Below, piece after piece: positions 55,243-64,000 of a stretch of DNA of 64,000 nucleotides; positions within the stretch are counted from its first letter, which is position 1, and every line of letters starts with the position of its first letter. The DNA lies in NCBI RefSeq assembly GCF_022662105.1, contig NZ_JAKMCP010000001.1, forward strand, positions 434,001-498,000. Direction: 5' to 3'. The position numbers and the translations under genes are program-made. The notes under the pieces were generated by a model that worked only from the letters and a program-made list of their open reading frames with translations, did not search any database and had not been told where the DNA came from. This stretch comes from Aestuariivivens sediminis. Its GTDB lineage: Bacteria; Bacteroidota; Bacteroidia; Flavobacteriales; Flavobacteriaceae.

Positions 55243-58200
55243 TTAAATTTTTAAGTTGATACCAAAGGTTACAGTTTTGTAAAGTGGTGCATTTCTGTTA
55301 CTTTGACTACCTCTTGCACCCTCAGGGTCAAAATATTGTAATCCTGTAAAAGTGAATAAGTTCTGCGCTCCTAAGAATACACGCAATTTGGATATATTAA
55401 TTTTATCAAGAGCATCTTTCGGTAGCGAGTATCCTAATTCTAAAGATTTTACTCTTAGGTAGGAAACATCCTGAATATAGAATGACGAAACCCGCTCATT
55501 ACCGATGCCTCCAACTCTGGGTAAATTGGTACTGGGGCTTTCCGGCGTCCAGCGATTGATCCAATAGGTCAGAACATTACTTCGGTTATCAGGCATTGGC
55601 AAATTACCATTACCCATCAAGAGGCGGTCTACACCACTGACGCCCTGAAGTAAGACATTAAGATCAAACCCTTTGTATGCTATGGATCCGTTGAAATTTA
55701 CCAACAGGTCCGGATTAGGATTACCAATGATTGTTCTGTCATCTTGATCTACCACACCGTCAGGAACACCTTCAGGACCGGAGACATCAGCATACTTCAG
55801 ATCACCCGGAGCCGTGTTCTGATTTCCGAATTGTGTTGGCGAATTGGCTATTTCCTCTAAACTTTGGAATACACCAATGGCCTTATATCCAAAATAAGAT
55901 CTAAAAGGTACGCCTATCCTGATAATATCATTACCAGAAATAGTTTCTTCTCCACCGTCACCTAGTCCGGTAACCTCATTTTTCAAGAACTTGGTCATAT
56001 TACCGCCAACACTAAAACTGGCCTCTCCGATGTTTCCTCTGTAATTTAAGCTAATTTCCAACCCTTCATTCACCATAGAGGCAGCATTTTGTGCGCCTAG
56101 ATTGGTAACCCCAAGGGTGTTTGGAACCGGGAAATTCGTATAAAGGATATCTCTGCTGTCCCGTTTAAAATAATCGGCTACGAGCTCAATTTTATTATTC
56201 AAAAGGCTGAAGTCTAAACCGATATCCAATTGCTCGGTCTCTTCCCATCTGATGGTTGCGTTCGCCAAACTGGTTATGGCCAATCCTACAACGCTTGTAT
56301 CGTCACCTAATACATAATCTTGATTTGGGTTATAGGTTTGTTCCCAAATGTTTCTGCCAATTCTGTCGTTACCCGTAATACCCCAACTCGCTCTAAGTTT
56401 CAAGTTGCTAATCGCATCAACGTCTTTTAAGAAATTCTCCTGGGATAGTCTCCAAGCGGCAGAAGCTGATGGGAAATTACCATAGGCGTTATCCGGTCCA
56501 AATCGTGATGACCCGTCGCGTCTTAAATTAAATTCAAAAAGGTATTTTTCTTTGTAGTTGTATTGTAATCTTCCAAAAAAAGATTGCCAGGTATCCACAT
56601 AAGCGCCCCCGGATACAGCAGGGTCTAAAATACCGCCACCGTTGAATTCTTCAATATTATCCGTTGGAAAACCACTTAAAGTGCCACTGAAACCGTCATT
56701 TTTGATGTAGGTCGCGGAATACCCGAATAAGGCTCCAAAATTATGCGCCTTGTTAAAGGTTTTATTATACCTTAAGATATTCTCTGTTAATAAGGTATAC
56801 TCAAAGTTTGTTGAGTTATCTAAATTGTTGTTAAGTCCTTGGATCACGATATCACCATCATAGTTAAGTTGCAATTGACGTGGACTGAAATCTGAGGTGT
56901 TTCTATAGATGATGTTCGCACTTCCACTTGTTTCGAAGCTTAGGTTCTTCCATAGATTAATTGTGGCTCCTATTCTTTGACTGATATTGATATTGTCATT
57001 TTCATAATTTCCTAAAAAACCACGTCTTAAAGCATTTGTAGTTGGCAGGGAAGCGTTAGTGTTCATCCAGGCGCCATCGGCAACACCATAGTCTCCGTTA
57101 CTGTAAAATAATGGAATGGTCGGGGATGACCTTTGGAATTGGAATATAATACCATTATCGCCACTAAAGGCATTTTGGCCACCGGTTGGCCCTTCATTAT
57201 GACTCCAAAAGGCATTGGTAACGCTACTTATTTTAAACCAGTCTTTAACTTTCGAATTGATATTGAAGCTTAAATTATAGCGTTCATATTTAAATTTACT
57301 TTTTACAATAGCGTCTTGACCTAAATAACCAAGAGACACGCGGTAGGTTGACTTTTTGCTACCCCCAGAGAACGACAGGTTATGATTCTGTATGGATGCC
57401 GTTCTTAATACGGCATCTGCCCAATCGGTATCGGCAAAATAATTTGGTGAAGAACCTGTTCGAATAGCCTCTAATTGCTCTTCCGTATATCGCGGTAAAA
57501 AACCGGGGCCATCCTCATTTCTGAATTTTTCATTCATTAAGATGGCGTAATCATAAGACCCTAAAAAATCGGGTTTAACAGTGGCGTCCTGAACCCCATA
57601 GTAGCTATTGTAGCTTATTTCAAATTTATCCGCTTCACCTTTACGCGTCGTCACTAAAACAACACCATTTGCAGCACGCGATCCATAAATAGAAAGTGCC
57701 GCTGCATCTTTAAGAACCGTGATACTTTCAATATCTGAGGGTGCTAAGCTGTTAAAGGCCGCAAGATCGTCATACTGGATGTTATCAATCACTACCAGAG
57801 GTGCTTGGCCTCCAAAGGTACCAATACCTCGAATGGTAATACTGGATCCATCGGCACCGGGATTACCGGAAGTTTGTGTTAATTGCACTCCTGAAAATCG
57901 ACCGTATAAAAGTTGCCCGGCATTCGTAACCGGCTGATTGACTTCATCCTTAAAGGTTACCATTTCTACTGAACCTGTTAAGTTGACCTTCTTTTGGGTA
58001 CCATATCCCACTACAACAACTTCATCAAGAGCTGCAATATCTTCTTGTAATACAATGTTAATTGTGGTTTGATTGCTTACCGGTATTTCCTTGGTAAGAT
58101 ATCCAATATAAGAAACCACCAGTACAGCATTATTAGAAACGGTCAAGGCGTAATTCCCATCAAAATCGGTCTGGGCTCCATTTGAAGTTCCTTTTTCAAT

Positions 58201-58323
58201 AATGTTTGCACCGGCAAGCGGAAAACCACTTTCATCTGTTACCATTCCGGAGATGGCATTTTGAGAAAATGCCATGGGTCCAAGTGGAATCAGCAACAGA
58301 ACGTAAATGAGTAATGTTTTCAT
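55243..58323 (-). CDS. susC: SusC-type TonB-dependent outer-membrane transporter
   Basis: A 1026-residue SusC/RagA transporter. The signal peptide (to AFS|Q, ~20) is followed by the carboxypeptidase D-like domain (ISGMVTDESGFPLAGANIIE, YIGYLTKEI), the LDEVVVVGYGTQKK motif (~100-112) and the plug (YGRFSGVQLTQTSGNPGA, ITIRGIGT, VLKDAAALSIYGSRAANGV). The barrel ends TFGINLKI. It imports oligosaccharides using TonB energy and heads the operon SusC-SusD-GH128-CBM protein, perhaps running on to the sulfatase and beta-helix genes. Upstream lies the tandem palindromic array and then the hybrid two-component gene, which in this phylum often controls the adjacent SusCD operon. The ATG at 58323 is the only sensible start. 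Confidence 0.95.
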   Translation of the reverse strand: MKTLLIYVLLLIPLGPMAFSQNAISGMVTDESGFPLAGANIIEKGTSNGAQTDFDGNYALTVSNNAVLVVSYIGYLTKEIPVSNQTTINIVLQEDIAALDEVVVVGYGTQKKVNLTGSVEMVTFKDEVNQPVTNAGQLLYGRFSGVQLTQTSGNPGADGSSITIRGIGTFGGQAPLVVIDNIQYDDLAAFNSLAPSDIESITVLKDAAALSIYGSRAANGVVLVTTRKGEADKFEISYNSYYGVQDATVKPDFLGSYDYAILMNEKFRNEDGPGFLPRYTEEQLEAIRTGSSPNYFADTDWADAVLRTASIQNHNLSFSGGSKKSTYRVSLGYLGQDAIVKSKFKYERYNLSFNINSKVKDWFKISSVTNAFWSHNEGPTGGQNAFSGDNGIIFQFQRSSPTIPLFYSNGDYGVADGAWMNTNASLPTTNALRRGFLGNYENDNINISQRIGATINLWKNLSFETSGSANIIYRNTSDFSPRQLQLNYDGDIVIQGLNNNLDNSTNFEYTLLTENILRYNKTFNKAHNFGALFGYSATYIKNDGFSGTLSGFPTDNIEEFNGGGILDPAVSGGAYVDTWQSFFGRLQYNYKEKYLFEFNLRRDGSSRFGPDNAYGNFPSASAAWRLSQENFLKDVDAISNLKLRASWGITGNDRIGRNIWEQTYNPNQDYVLGDDTSVVGLAITSLANATIRWEETEQLDIGLDFSLLNNKIELVADYFKRDSRDILYTNFPVPNTLGVTNLGAQNAASMVNEGLEISLNYRGNIGEASFSVGGNMTKFLKNEVTGLGDGGEETISGNDIIRIGVPFRSYFGYKAIGVFQSLEEIANSPTQFGNQNTAPGDLKYADVSGPEGVPDGVVDQDDRTIIGNPNPDLLVNFNGSIAYKGFDLNVLLQGVSGVDRLLMGNGNLPMPDNRSNVLTYWINRWTPESPSTNLPRVGGIGNERVSSFYIQDVSYLRVKSLELGYSLPKDALDKINISKLRVFLGAQNLFTFTGLQYFDPEGARGSQSNRNAPLYKTVTFGINLKI

Positions 58324-58501
58324 AAATTTTAAGCGTTAGTTATTAGTTTGAGTTATAATTTTACGAGGACATTTAGCCTCTTTACAAAGATGTAACCATT
58401 TGAAATGAATCGGCAGGTGATATAATTCAATTAGGGGTTTAAATAATGCAATCCCAGTGAAAATGGCCTTTAATAGCACCTGGTTGAATCTATGAGTTGC
58501 T

Positions 58502-60262
58502 TGTCACTTCGAGCGGATTTATGGAACGCAGTGAAACACATTTGTACTTCGACTGCGCTCAGTAGGACTATCGAGAAGCATACCAAAACCAAAGTTCTCG
58601 ATACGATTTTTTTGGCAAAAAATCACTCGACCTGACAGTCCATTACCTTGAATTAAATAACAACCCCTATGTCACTTCGAGTGAATTTGTGGAACGCAGT
58701 GGAACAAATTTGTATCGAGAAGCATTCCGGACCATAGTTCTCGATACGATTTTTTTGGCAAAAAAAAACTCGAACTGACAATACAGCACGTTGTATTAAA
58801 TAACAACCCCTATGTCACTTCGAGTGGATTTATGGAATGAAATGAAATAAATTTGTATCGAGAAGCATTCCGGACCATAGTTCTCGATACGATTTTTTTG
58901 GCAAAAAATCACTCGAACTGACAATACATCCAATACCTTAATACAGTAACGCCTTTGTCACTTCGAGTGGATTTATGGAATGAAATGAAATAAATTTGTA
59001 TCGAGAAGCATTCCGGACCATAGTTCTCGATACGATTTTTTTGGCAAAAAATCACTCGAACTGACAATCCATTACCTTGAATTAAATAACAACCCCTATG
59101 TCACTTCGAGTGAATTTGTGGAACGCAGTGGAACAAATTTGTATCGAGAAGCATTCCGGACCATAGTTCTCGATACGATTTTTTTGGCAAAAAATCACTC
59201 GAACTGACAGTCCATTACCTTGAATTAAATAATAACCCCTATGTCACTTCGAGTGAATTTGTGGAACGCAGTGGAACAAATTTGTATCGAGAAGCATTCC
59301 GGACCATAGTTCTCGATACGATTTTTTTGGCAAAAAATCACTCGAACTGACAATCCATCCAATACCCTAATACAGTAACTCCTTTGTCACTTCGGGTGAA
59401 TTTGTGGAACGCAGTGGAACACATTTTTATCGAGAAGCATCCCAAAACAATAGTTCTCGATACGATTTTTTTGGCAAAAAATCACTCGAACTGACAATCC
59501 ATCCAATACCCTAATACAGTAACTCCTTTGTCTCTTCGAGTGGATTTGTGAAACGCAGTGGAACACATTTTTATCGAGAAGCATTCCGGACCATAGTTCT
59601 CGATACGATTTTTTTGGCAAAAAAAAACTCGACCTGACAATACAGCACGTTGTATTAAATAACAACCCCTATGTCACTTCGAGTGAATTTGTGGAACGCA
59701 GTGGAACACATTTTTATCGAGAAGGGTCCCCGGACCATAGTTCTCGATACGATTTTTTTGGCAAAAAATCACTCGAACTGACAGTCCATTACCTTGAATT
59801 AAATAACAACCCCTATGTCACTTCGAGTGAATTTGTGGAACGCAGTGGAACACATTTTTATCGAGAAGCATTCCAAAACAATAGTTCTCGATACGATTTT
59901 TTTGGCAAAAAATCACTCGAACTGACAATCCATCCAATACCCTAATACAGTAACTCCTTTGTCTCTTCGAGTGAATTTGTGAAACGCAGTGGAACACATT
60001 TTTATCGAGAAGCATCCCAAAACAATAGTTCTCGATACGATTTTTTTGGCAAAAAATCACTCGAACTGACAATCCATCCAATACCCTAATACAGTAACTC
60101 CTTTGTCTCTTCGAGTGAATTTGTGAAACGCAGTGGAACAAATTTTTATCGAGAAGCATTCCCAGACCATAGTTCTCGATACGATTTTTTTGGCAAAAAA
60201 TCACTCGAACTGACAATACATCCAATACCCTAATACAGTAACGCCTTTGTATCGAGAAGCGT
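58502..60262. repeat. Tandem array of twelve cloverleaf-like palindromic elements
   Basis: Twelve units of 111-112 bp (the first is 136 bp through an insertion) start at 58502, 58670, 58813, 58956, 59099, 59242, 59385, 59529, 59672, 59816, 59960 and 60104; a half unit (60248-60262) abuts the stop codon of the regulator gene. Linkers are 32 bp (one is 31). In a typical unit TGTCACTTCGAGTGA pairs with TCACTCGAACTGACA (14 of 15 positions), enclosing three hairpins: AATTTGT/ACAAATT, GTATCGAGAA/TTCTCGATAC and GATTTTTT/AAAAAATC. The linkers fall into only three families, in the order A B C A A C C B A C C C. Units 3 and 4 change ATTTGT/ACAAAT to ATTTAT/ATAAAT, keeping the pairing. It resembles REP/BIME arrays. 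Confidence 0.85.
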
Positions 60263-60263
60263 T

Positions 60264-63200
60264 TTAGGTATTGATAAGTTCCTTATATTTTGAAGGCACA
60301 CAATTGAACTGTTTTTTGAAGGAGTTTTTAAAGTACTTGTAATCATTAAATCCGACATCATAGGCAATTTGATTTAAGTTCAAATCTGTCGATAAAATAA
60401 GTTGTGCCGATTTTTTTAAGCGAATGGAACGGATAAAGGCCGTTAATGACAACCCGGTTAACGATTTTATTTTTCGGTATAAGGTCGATTGGCTCATATA
60501 CAAGGCATCAACCAAATCATCAATCCCAAAATTAGGGTTGTCCAAATTATTTTCTACCAATAAAATAGCCTTATGGATAAAGGTGTTTTCCGTATCGGCA
60601 TCATGTTCTATGGATGCCGCTGTAGGTTCAAAACGCACTTTGTTTACGAAATGGGCTCTTAATTTTTCCCTGTTTTCCAATAAACTTTCAATCCTCGCTT
60701 TAATGACTTTGGCATTAAAAGGTTTACTCACGTAATCATCGGCCCCGGTTTTAAGGCCTTCTATTTCGAAAACCGTAGAGGTTCTGGCCGTTAATAAAAT
60801 AATAGGGATGTGTGAGGTCGTGATTTGAGATTTCAATTCTTTACACAGGGTGATCCCATCCTTTCCCGGCATCATGATATCGCTAATGATTAGATCCGGT
60901 ATTTCTGAGGATGCTTTTTGATACCCCATGTCACCGTTATCGGCTTGAAGTACATTATACGTATCTGCCAGTATATCCTTTAAATAGGTCAGGATATCGG
61001 GATTGTCATCGATAACAAGAACGGTGTGTTCATTGGCCTTTAGACTCAGGTTTTCCACATTTTCGGGTATCTCGAAGGTGTTATACCCTTTAATATTATC
61101 GGAAGTCATAAAATTTTCATCCACAGCACCCTTGTATTGTTTGGGATCCATGGTCAATGTAATCGTAAATGTAGTCCCTTCATTGGGCTTACTTTTTACC
61201 GAAATACTGCCGTGGTGCAACTCAATGATCTTTTTGGAAAAGGACAGACCAATTCCACTCCCTATCATTCTTGCCGTATTGGCCGATTTGATTTGGAAAA
61301 ACCGATCGAATATATTTTCCATATCTTCAGCCTGCATCCCAATACCGGTATCCGCTATGGATATAATACAATACTCGGAATCCTGATCTATTTGCATCTC
61401 AATGGTATCGCCAGAATTCGTGTACTTTATGGCATTGGATAAAATATTGCACAACACAATTTCCATCTTGTTTCTATCAAATGGAAACATAATGTCGTCA
61501 TGGTTCGACTGAAACTTATAGGTTACCCGTTTTGCCTTAGCGGCTTCCTTAAAGTACAAAAAGACCTCTCTGGAAAATCGGACAAAATTCCCCTGGGAAA
61601 CACTTAGTTTAAGTAATCCGTGATCGGCTTTTCTAAAATCCAAAAGCTGATTAATAAGGTTGAGCAGCCGATTGGTGTTCTTGTCAATGTAATGCAGATT
61701 TTTTTTGACTTTGGCAGGCAGATGCTCTATATCCAATAATTCTTTAATGGGACCTATAATTAAGGACAAGGGGCTTCGAAACTCATGTGAGATATTGGTG
61801 AAAAAGTTTAGTTTGGCCTCGGTAAGTTCCATGTCCTTTTGCTTGTCTATCCTCGCAATTTCCAGTTTATTCTGTAGCTTTAATTTGTAATTGTTGGAAC
61901 GTATTAAGTAAGTGGCTATGCCTCCAATAAGGAGCCCATAGATCACCAGGGCTAGAGTACTCAACCATGGTGAGCCCAGTAGGGTGATCTCCAGGGTCTT
62001 GGGATCGCTCCAATACTGGTTATCCCTGGAAGCAATAACTTTAAGGGTATACTTCCCGGGGGAAAGCCCGGCAAAATTAATTTCATTCCTATTCTGTAAA
62101 TCTATCCATTCATCCTGATAGCCCTCCAATACATATTTGTACTTAATATTGAGCTTACCCAAAAAATCGTTGGAAACAAATCTGGTGGAGAAAAAATCTT
62201 CCTTGTGTGTTAATTTTATATTCCTGGCATAATTAAAGTTTTTTTCCAAAATGGTATGACCCGGTTTATATTGAATGATCTCATTATTGACCCTCAAGGT
62301 TGTAAAGATGATTTCCGGAACGGTAATAAAATCCTTGATGTTTCCGGGATTAAAAAACGTGACATTATCGATTCCGCCAAAGTAGATGATTTCATTTTTG
62401 TAATTAAAAAAACTTTTATTGTTAAAGGACGTCGAACGCACACCATTGATGTCTCCATAACTTATAATGATCTTATCATAGGGATTATATCTTACAATCT
62501 CTGTATGTGTACTCAACCATAAATTAGATTTCTCATCAAAAGTCAGTGAACAAATAAAATCACTATTCAGACCCTCATTTTTGGTAATGACATCCTCAAT
62601 AATAAGATTGTTCCCGTTGTAGTTCAGTTTGATCAATCCGTTAGGCGTAGCCAACCAAATGGTACTTCCCTTGATCTCTGTTGCATTAATAATGACACTG
62701 GGTAATTTCCCATCTAAAATTTGGGATTGATGGATGAAGGTTTTTTTATTTCTATCGAACAAGTGTAAACCGTTATAGCTGCTTACCCAAACATTGCCAT
62801 AATCGTCCTTTTTAATTGAGGTTATCCTGTCGCTTTCAATTTTGTTTTCATTCTGAAGTCTTTCAGAATATATCGTATAGTTGCCAACATCATCCAACTG
62901 ATCTAAATCCACAATGGCCAGCCCTAATTGCTGTGAACCGATATAAAGCGTGTTCTCTTCAATTAAAAACGAAGTAACCTTGTTAAACCTGACCTTGGAT
63001 TTAAATAGGATTGTCCCGGATGCCAGATCGAAAATGTAAAACCCATCGGCAGTACCGATATATAACTTATTCTGGTGTTCATACAGGACATTGACCTTTA
63101 CCACTCCTATGTCCTCGATTAGGGACAAATCCGAGAAACTTTTTCCATAATAAAGTCCGTAAAAGGTTCCTACAAAAAGGGTACTTTCCGATTTATAAAT

Positions 63201-63995
63201 ACTCGTGCAGTTTAAATAGCTCTTTAAGTTTTTATCTTTTATGAATTTATCGGCGTTTTCAAACCCATTGCCTTCCATTAATTTCACCACACCTCCATTG
63301 GCCGTGGCCAACCAGGTCACGTTATTTTTATCGTGATGTATACTTAAAATGGTATTGTAATTGGCGCTTATTTTATCTGAACTACTGGAAATCAGATCTA
63401 TTTTACTGAATCTGGTCAAATTTTCATTACTCCTGTAAACGCCTTGACCCCAGGTACCTATCCATAATCTGTTGTATCGGTCCAAAGATAATTTCCTTGA
63501 GAAATTACTACTCACCTGTGTTTCCAACTCATCAATCGACCCTGTATTGTAATTATAACTGTAGAGTTTAGATTCGGCACCGGATACCCCAATCCAAACC
63601 TTATTACGACTTTTATCTGAAAGTAAATCGGTGACTTGCCTTCTTAAATTGTGGGATATGATATTTTGGCTCTCCCAGTCTAAAACATGTGCATTATTAC
63701 CACTACAAAACCACATATTATCGTTAAAGTCCCGTTCTATGCTATATATGGCCTGATAAAACTTATATTGCTTTATGAGAACCTCATGCTCAGGATCAAT
63801 GACAAAAACACCGTTTTGCCAGGTACCCACCCAAATGTGTCCATCTTTATCTTGTGAAATGGCCGTAATTCTCAAGTCACCCTCATTGGCCAGATCAATG
63901 ACATTATTATAATTCTTAATGTAGTTATTTTTAATATCCAGATAAGACAGCCCCCCGCTTTTGGTTCCTATCCATAAATTAGACGCCTTGTCCAT
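60264..63995 (-). CDS. Hybrid two-component system sensor/regulator (HTCS), 5' end outside window
   Basis: At least 1243 residues of a one-protein two-component system; the frame begins inside the first propeller blades and is open to the window edge, so the signal peptide and first blades are missing. Domains: periplasmic two-component-regulator propeller blades (~1-560, repeats such as NLWIGTKSGGL and HIWVGTWQNG), a Y_Y_Y domain (~580-670), one membrane helix (~680-698), histidine kinase with SHEFRSP (His near 736) and ATPase blocks (NAIKYTNSG, DTGIGM, GSGIGLSFSKK), a receiver with VIDDN and phospho-acceptor D in ISDIMMPGKDG (~1037), and a C-terminal AraC-type HTH (~1135-1243, FNDYKYFKNSFKKQF). 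It senses periplasmic oligosaccharides and activates PUL genes, probably the SusCD operon at 58323 just downstream. Confidence 0.93.
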   Translation of the reverse strand: MDKASNLWIGTKSGGLSYLDIKNNYIKNYNNVIDLANEGDLRITAISQDKDGHIWVGTWQNGVFVIDPEHEVLIKQYKFYQAIYSIERDFNDNMWFCSGNNAHVLDWESQNIISHNLRRQVTDLLSDKSRNKVWIGVSGAESKLYSYNYNTGSIDELETQVSSNFSRKLSLDRYNRLWIGTWGQGVYRSNENLTRFSKIDLISSSSDKISANYNTILSIHHDKNNVTWLATANGGVVKLMEGNGFENADKFIKDKNLKSYLNCTSIYKSESTLFVGTFYGLYYGKSFSDLSLIEDIGVVKVNVLYEHQNKLYIGTADGFYIFDLASGTILFKSKVRFNKVTSFLIEENTLYIGSQQLGLAIVDLDQLDDVGNYTIYSERLQNENKIESDRITSIKKDDYGNVWVSSYNGLHLFDRNKKTFIHQSQILDGKLPSVIINATEIKGSTIWLATPNGLIKLNYNGNNLIIEDVITKNEGLNSDFICSLTFDEKSNLWLSTHTEIVRYNPYDKIIISYGDINGVRSTSFNNKSFFNYKNEIIYFGGIDNVTFFNPGNIKDFITVPEIIFTTLRVNNEIIQYKPGHTILEKNFNYARNIKLTHKEDFFSTRFVSNDFLGKLNIKYKYVLEGYQDEWIDLQNRNEINFAGLSPGKYTLKVIASRDNQYWSDPKTLEITLLGSPWLSTLALVIYGLLIGGIATYLIRSNNYKLKLQNKLEIARIDKQKDMELTEAKLNFFTNISHEFRSPLSLIIGPIKELLDIEHLPAKVKKNLHYIDKNTNRLLNLINQLLDFRKADHGLLKLSVSQGNFVRFSREVFLYFKEAAKAKRVTYKFQSNHDDIMFPFDRNKMEIVLCNILSNAIKYTNSGDTIEMQIDQDSEYCIISIADTGIGMQAEDMENIFDRFFQIKSANTARMIGSGIGLSFSKKIIELHHGSISVKSKPNEGTTFTITLTMDPKQYKGAVDENFMTSDNIKGYNTFEIPENVENLSLKANEHTVLVIDDNPDILTYLKDILADTYNVLQADNGDMGYQKASSEIPDLIISDIMMPGKDGITLCKELKSQITTSHIPIILLTARTSTVFEIEGLKTGADDYVSKPFNAKVIKARIESLLENREKLRAHFVNKVRFEPTAASIEHDADTENTFIHKAILLVENNLDNPNFGIDDLVDALYMSQSTLYRKIKSLTGLSLTAFIRSIRLKKSAQLILSTDLNLNQIAYDVGFNDYKYFKNSFKKQFNCVPSKYKELINT

Positions 63996-64000
63996 AAACA

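Noticed and set aside
59387-60225. Reading frames on both strands across the tandem array
   Set aside because: The encoded peptides are themselves repetitive (period of one array unit) and follow from the DNA repeats; no independent coding signal.
58502-60262. CRISPR array
   Set aside because: The linkers have CRISPR-spacer-like length (32 bp), but they fall into only three recurring sequences, the repeats are 111-112 bp with four stems, and no cas gene is present.
1-64000. Complete ulvan PUL
   Set aside because: Sulfatases and GH78/GH2 fit, but no ulvan lyase family or GH105 unsaturated-uronyl hydrolase can be recognised within the window.

Overview
The window looks like a piece of a marine, macroalga-degrading Flavobacteriia (Bacteroidetes) chromosome. 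The evidence is two SusC/SusD pairs, many secreted Cys-type S1 sulfatases, type IX secretion (T9SS) sorting domains, a hybrid two-component regulator, an RteC-domain protein and a Bacteroidetes-type HU protein. I see no rRNA, tRNA or CRISPR array.

Layout. (1) 1-9.8 kb, mostly minus strand: three S1 sulfatases and a sulfatase-GH78 rhamnosidase fusion, with decayed genes between them (GH2, transposase, sulfatase and SusD relics). The rhamnosidase and sulfatases suggest an ulvan-like sulfated, rhamnose-containing polysaccharide, but no polysaccharide lyase or GH105 gene is inside the window. (2) 10.0-11.75 kb: a two-gene HTH/nucleotidyltransferase module with two palindromic operator-like sites, bracketed by a 17-bp direct repeat plus terminator-like sequence. 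(3) 11.9-16.3 kb: a GH2 enzyme and a sulfatase facing each other. (4) 16.8-30.0 kb: sugar porter, frameshifted xylulokinase relic, divergent LacI regulator, GH43, GH26, GH16, a surface glycan-binding-like lipoprotein, SusD and SusC. This is most easily read as a PUL for a xylose- and/or beta-1,3-linked glycan. (5) 30.9-34.1 kb: RteC-like protein, four small proteins, HU-like protein, then a 21-bp-periodic A-tract array with strong hairpins. (6) 34.4-46.1 kb, plus strand: two overlapping sulfatases, a T9SS beta-helix protein, a CE15 esterase, a sulfatase, an unclassified TIM-barrel-like enzyme and an SGNH acetylesterase. (7) 46.2-48.2 kb: a nest of REP/MITE-like repeats without genes. (8) 48.2-58.3 kb, minus strand: SusC, SusD, GH128-CBM lipoprotein, T9SS carbohydrate-binding protein, sulfatase and beta-helix protein, probably co-transcribed. 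(9) 58.5-60.26 kb: a regular tandem array of twelve ~111-bp palindromic elements with 32-bp linkers. (10) 60.3 kb to the end: a hybrid two-component sensor/regulator whose 5' end lies outside the window.

How it would work: SusC/D pairs import oligosaccharides; surface lipoproteins (GH16, GH26, GH128, binding protein) cut and hold the polymer; secreted sulfatases, the CE15 esterase and the acetylesterase strip substituents; GH78, GH2 and GH43 finish the oligosaccharides; the sugar porter carries the monosaccharide inward under LacI control; and the hybrid two-component protein senses periplasmic oligosaccharides. The blocks differ in base composition (AT-rich 1-11.6, 16.8-30 and 60-64 kb; clearly more GC-rich 11.9-16.3 and 31-51 kb), and the relics show repeated gene loss, so the locus is probably a mosaic of separately acquired PUL pieces. 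Subfamily and substrate names are inference from remembered family motifs, not from database searches.
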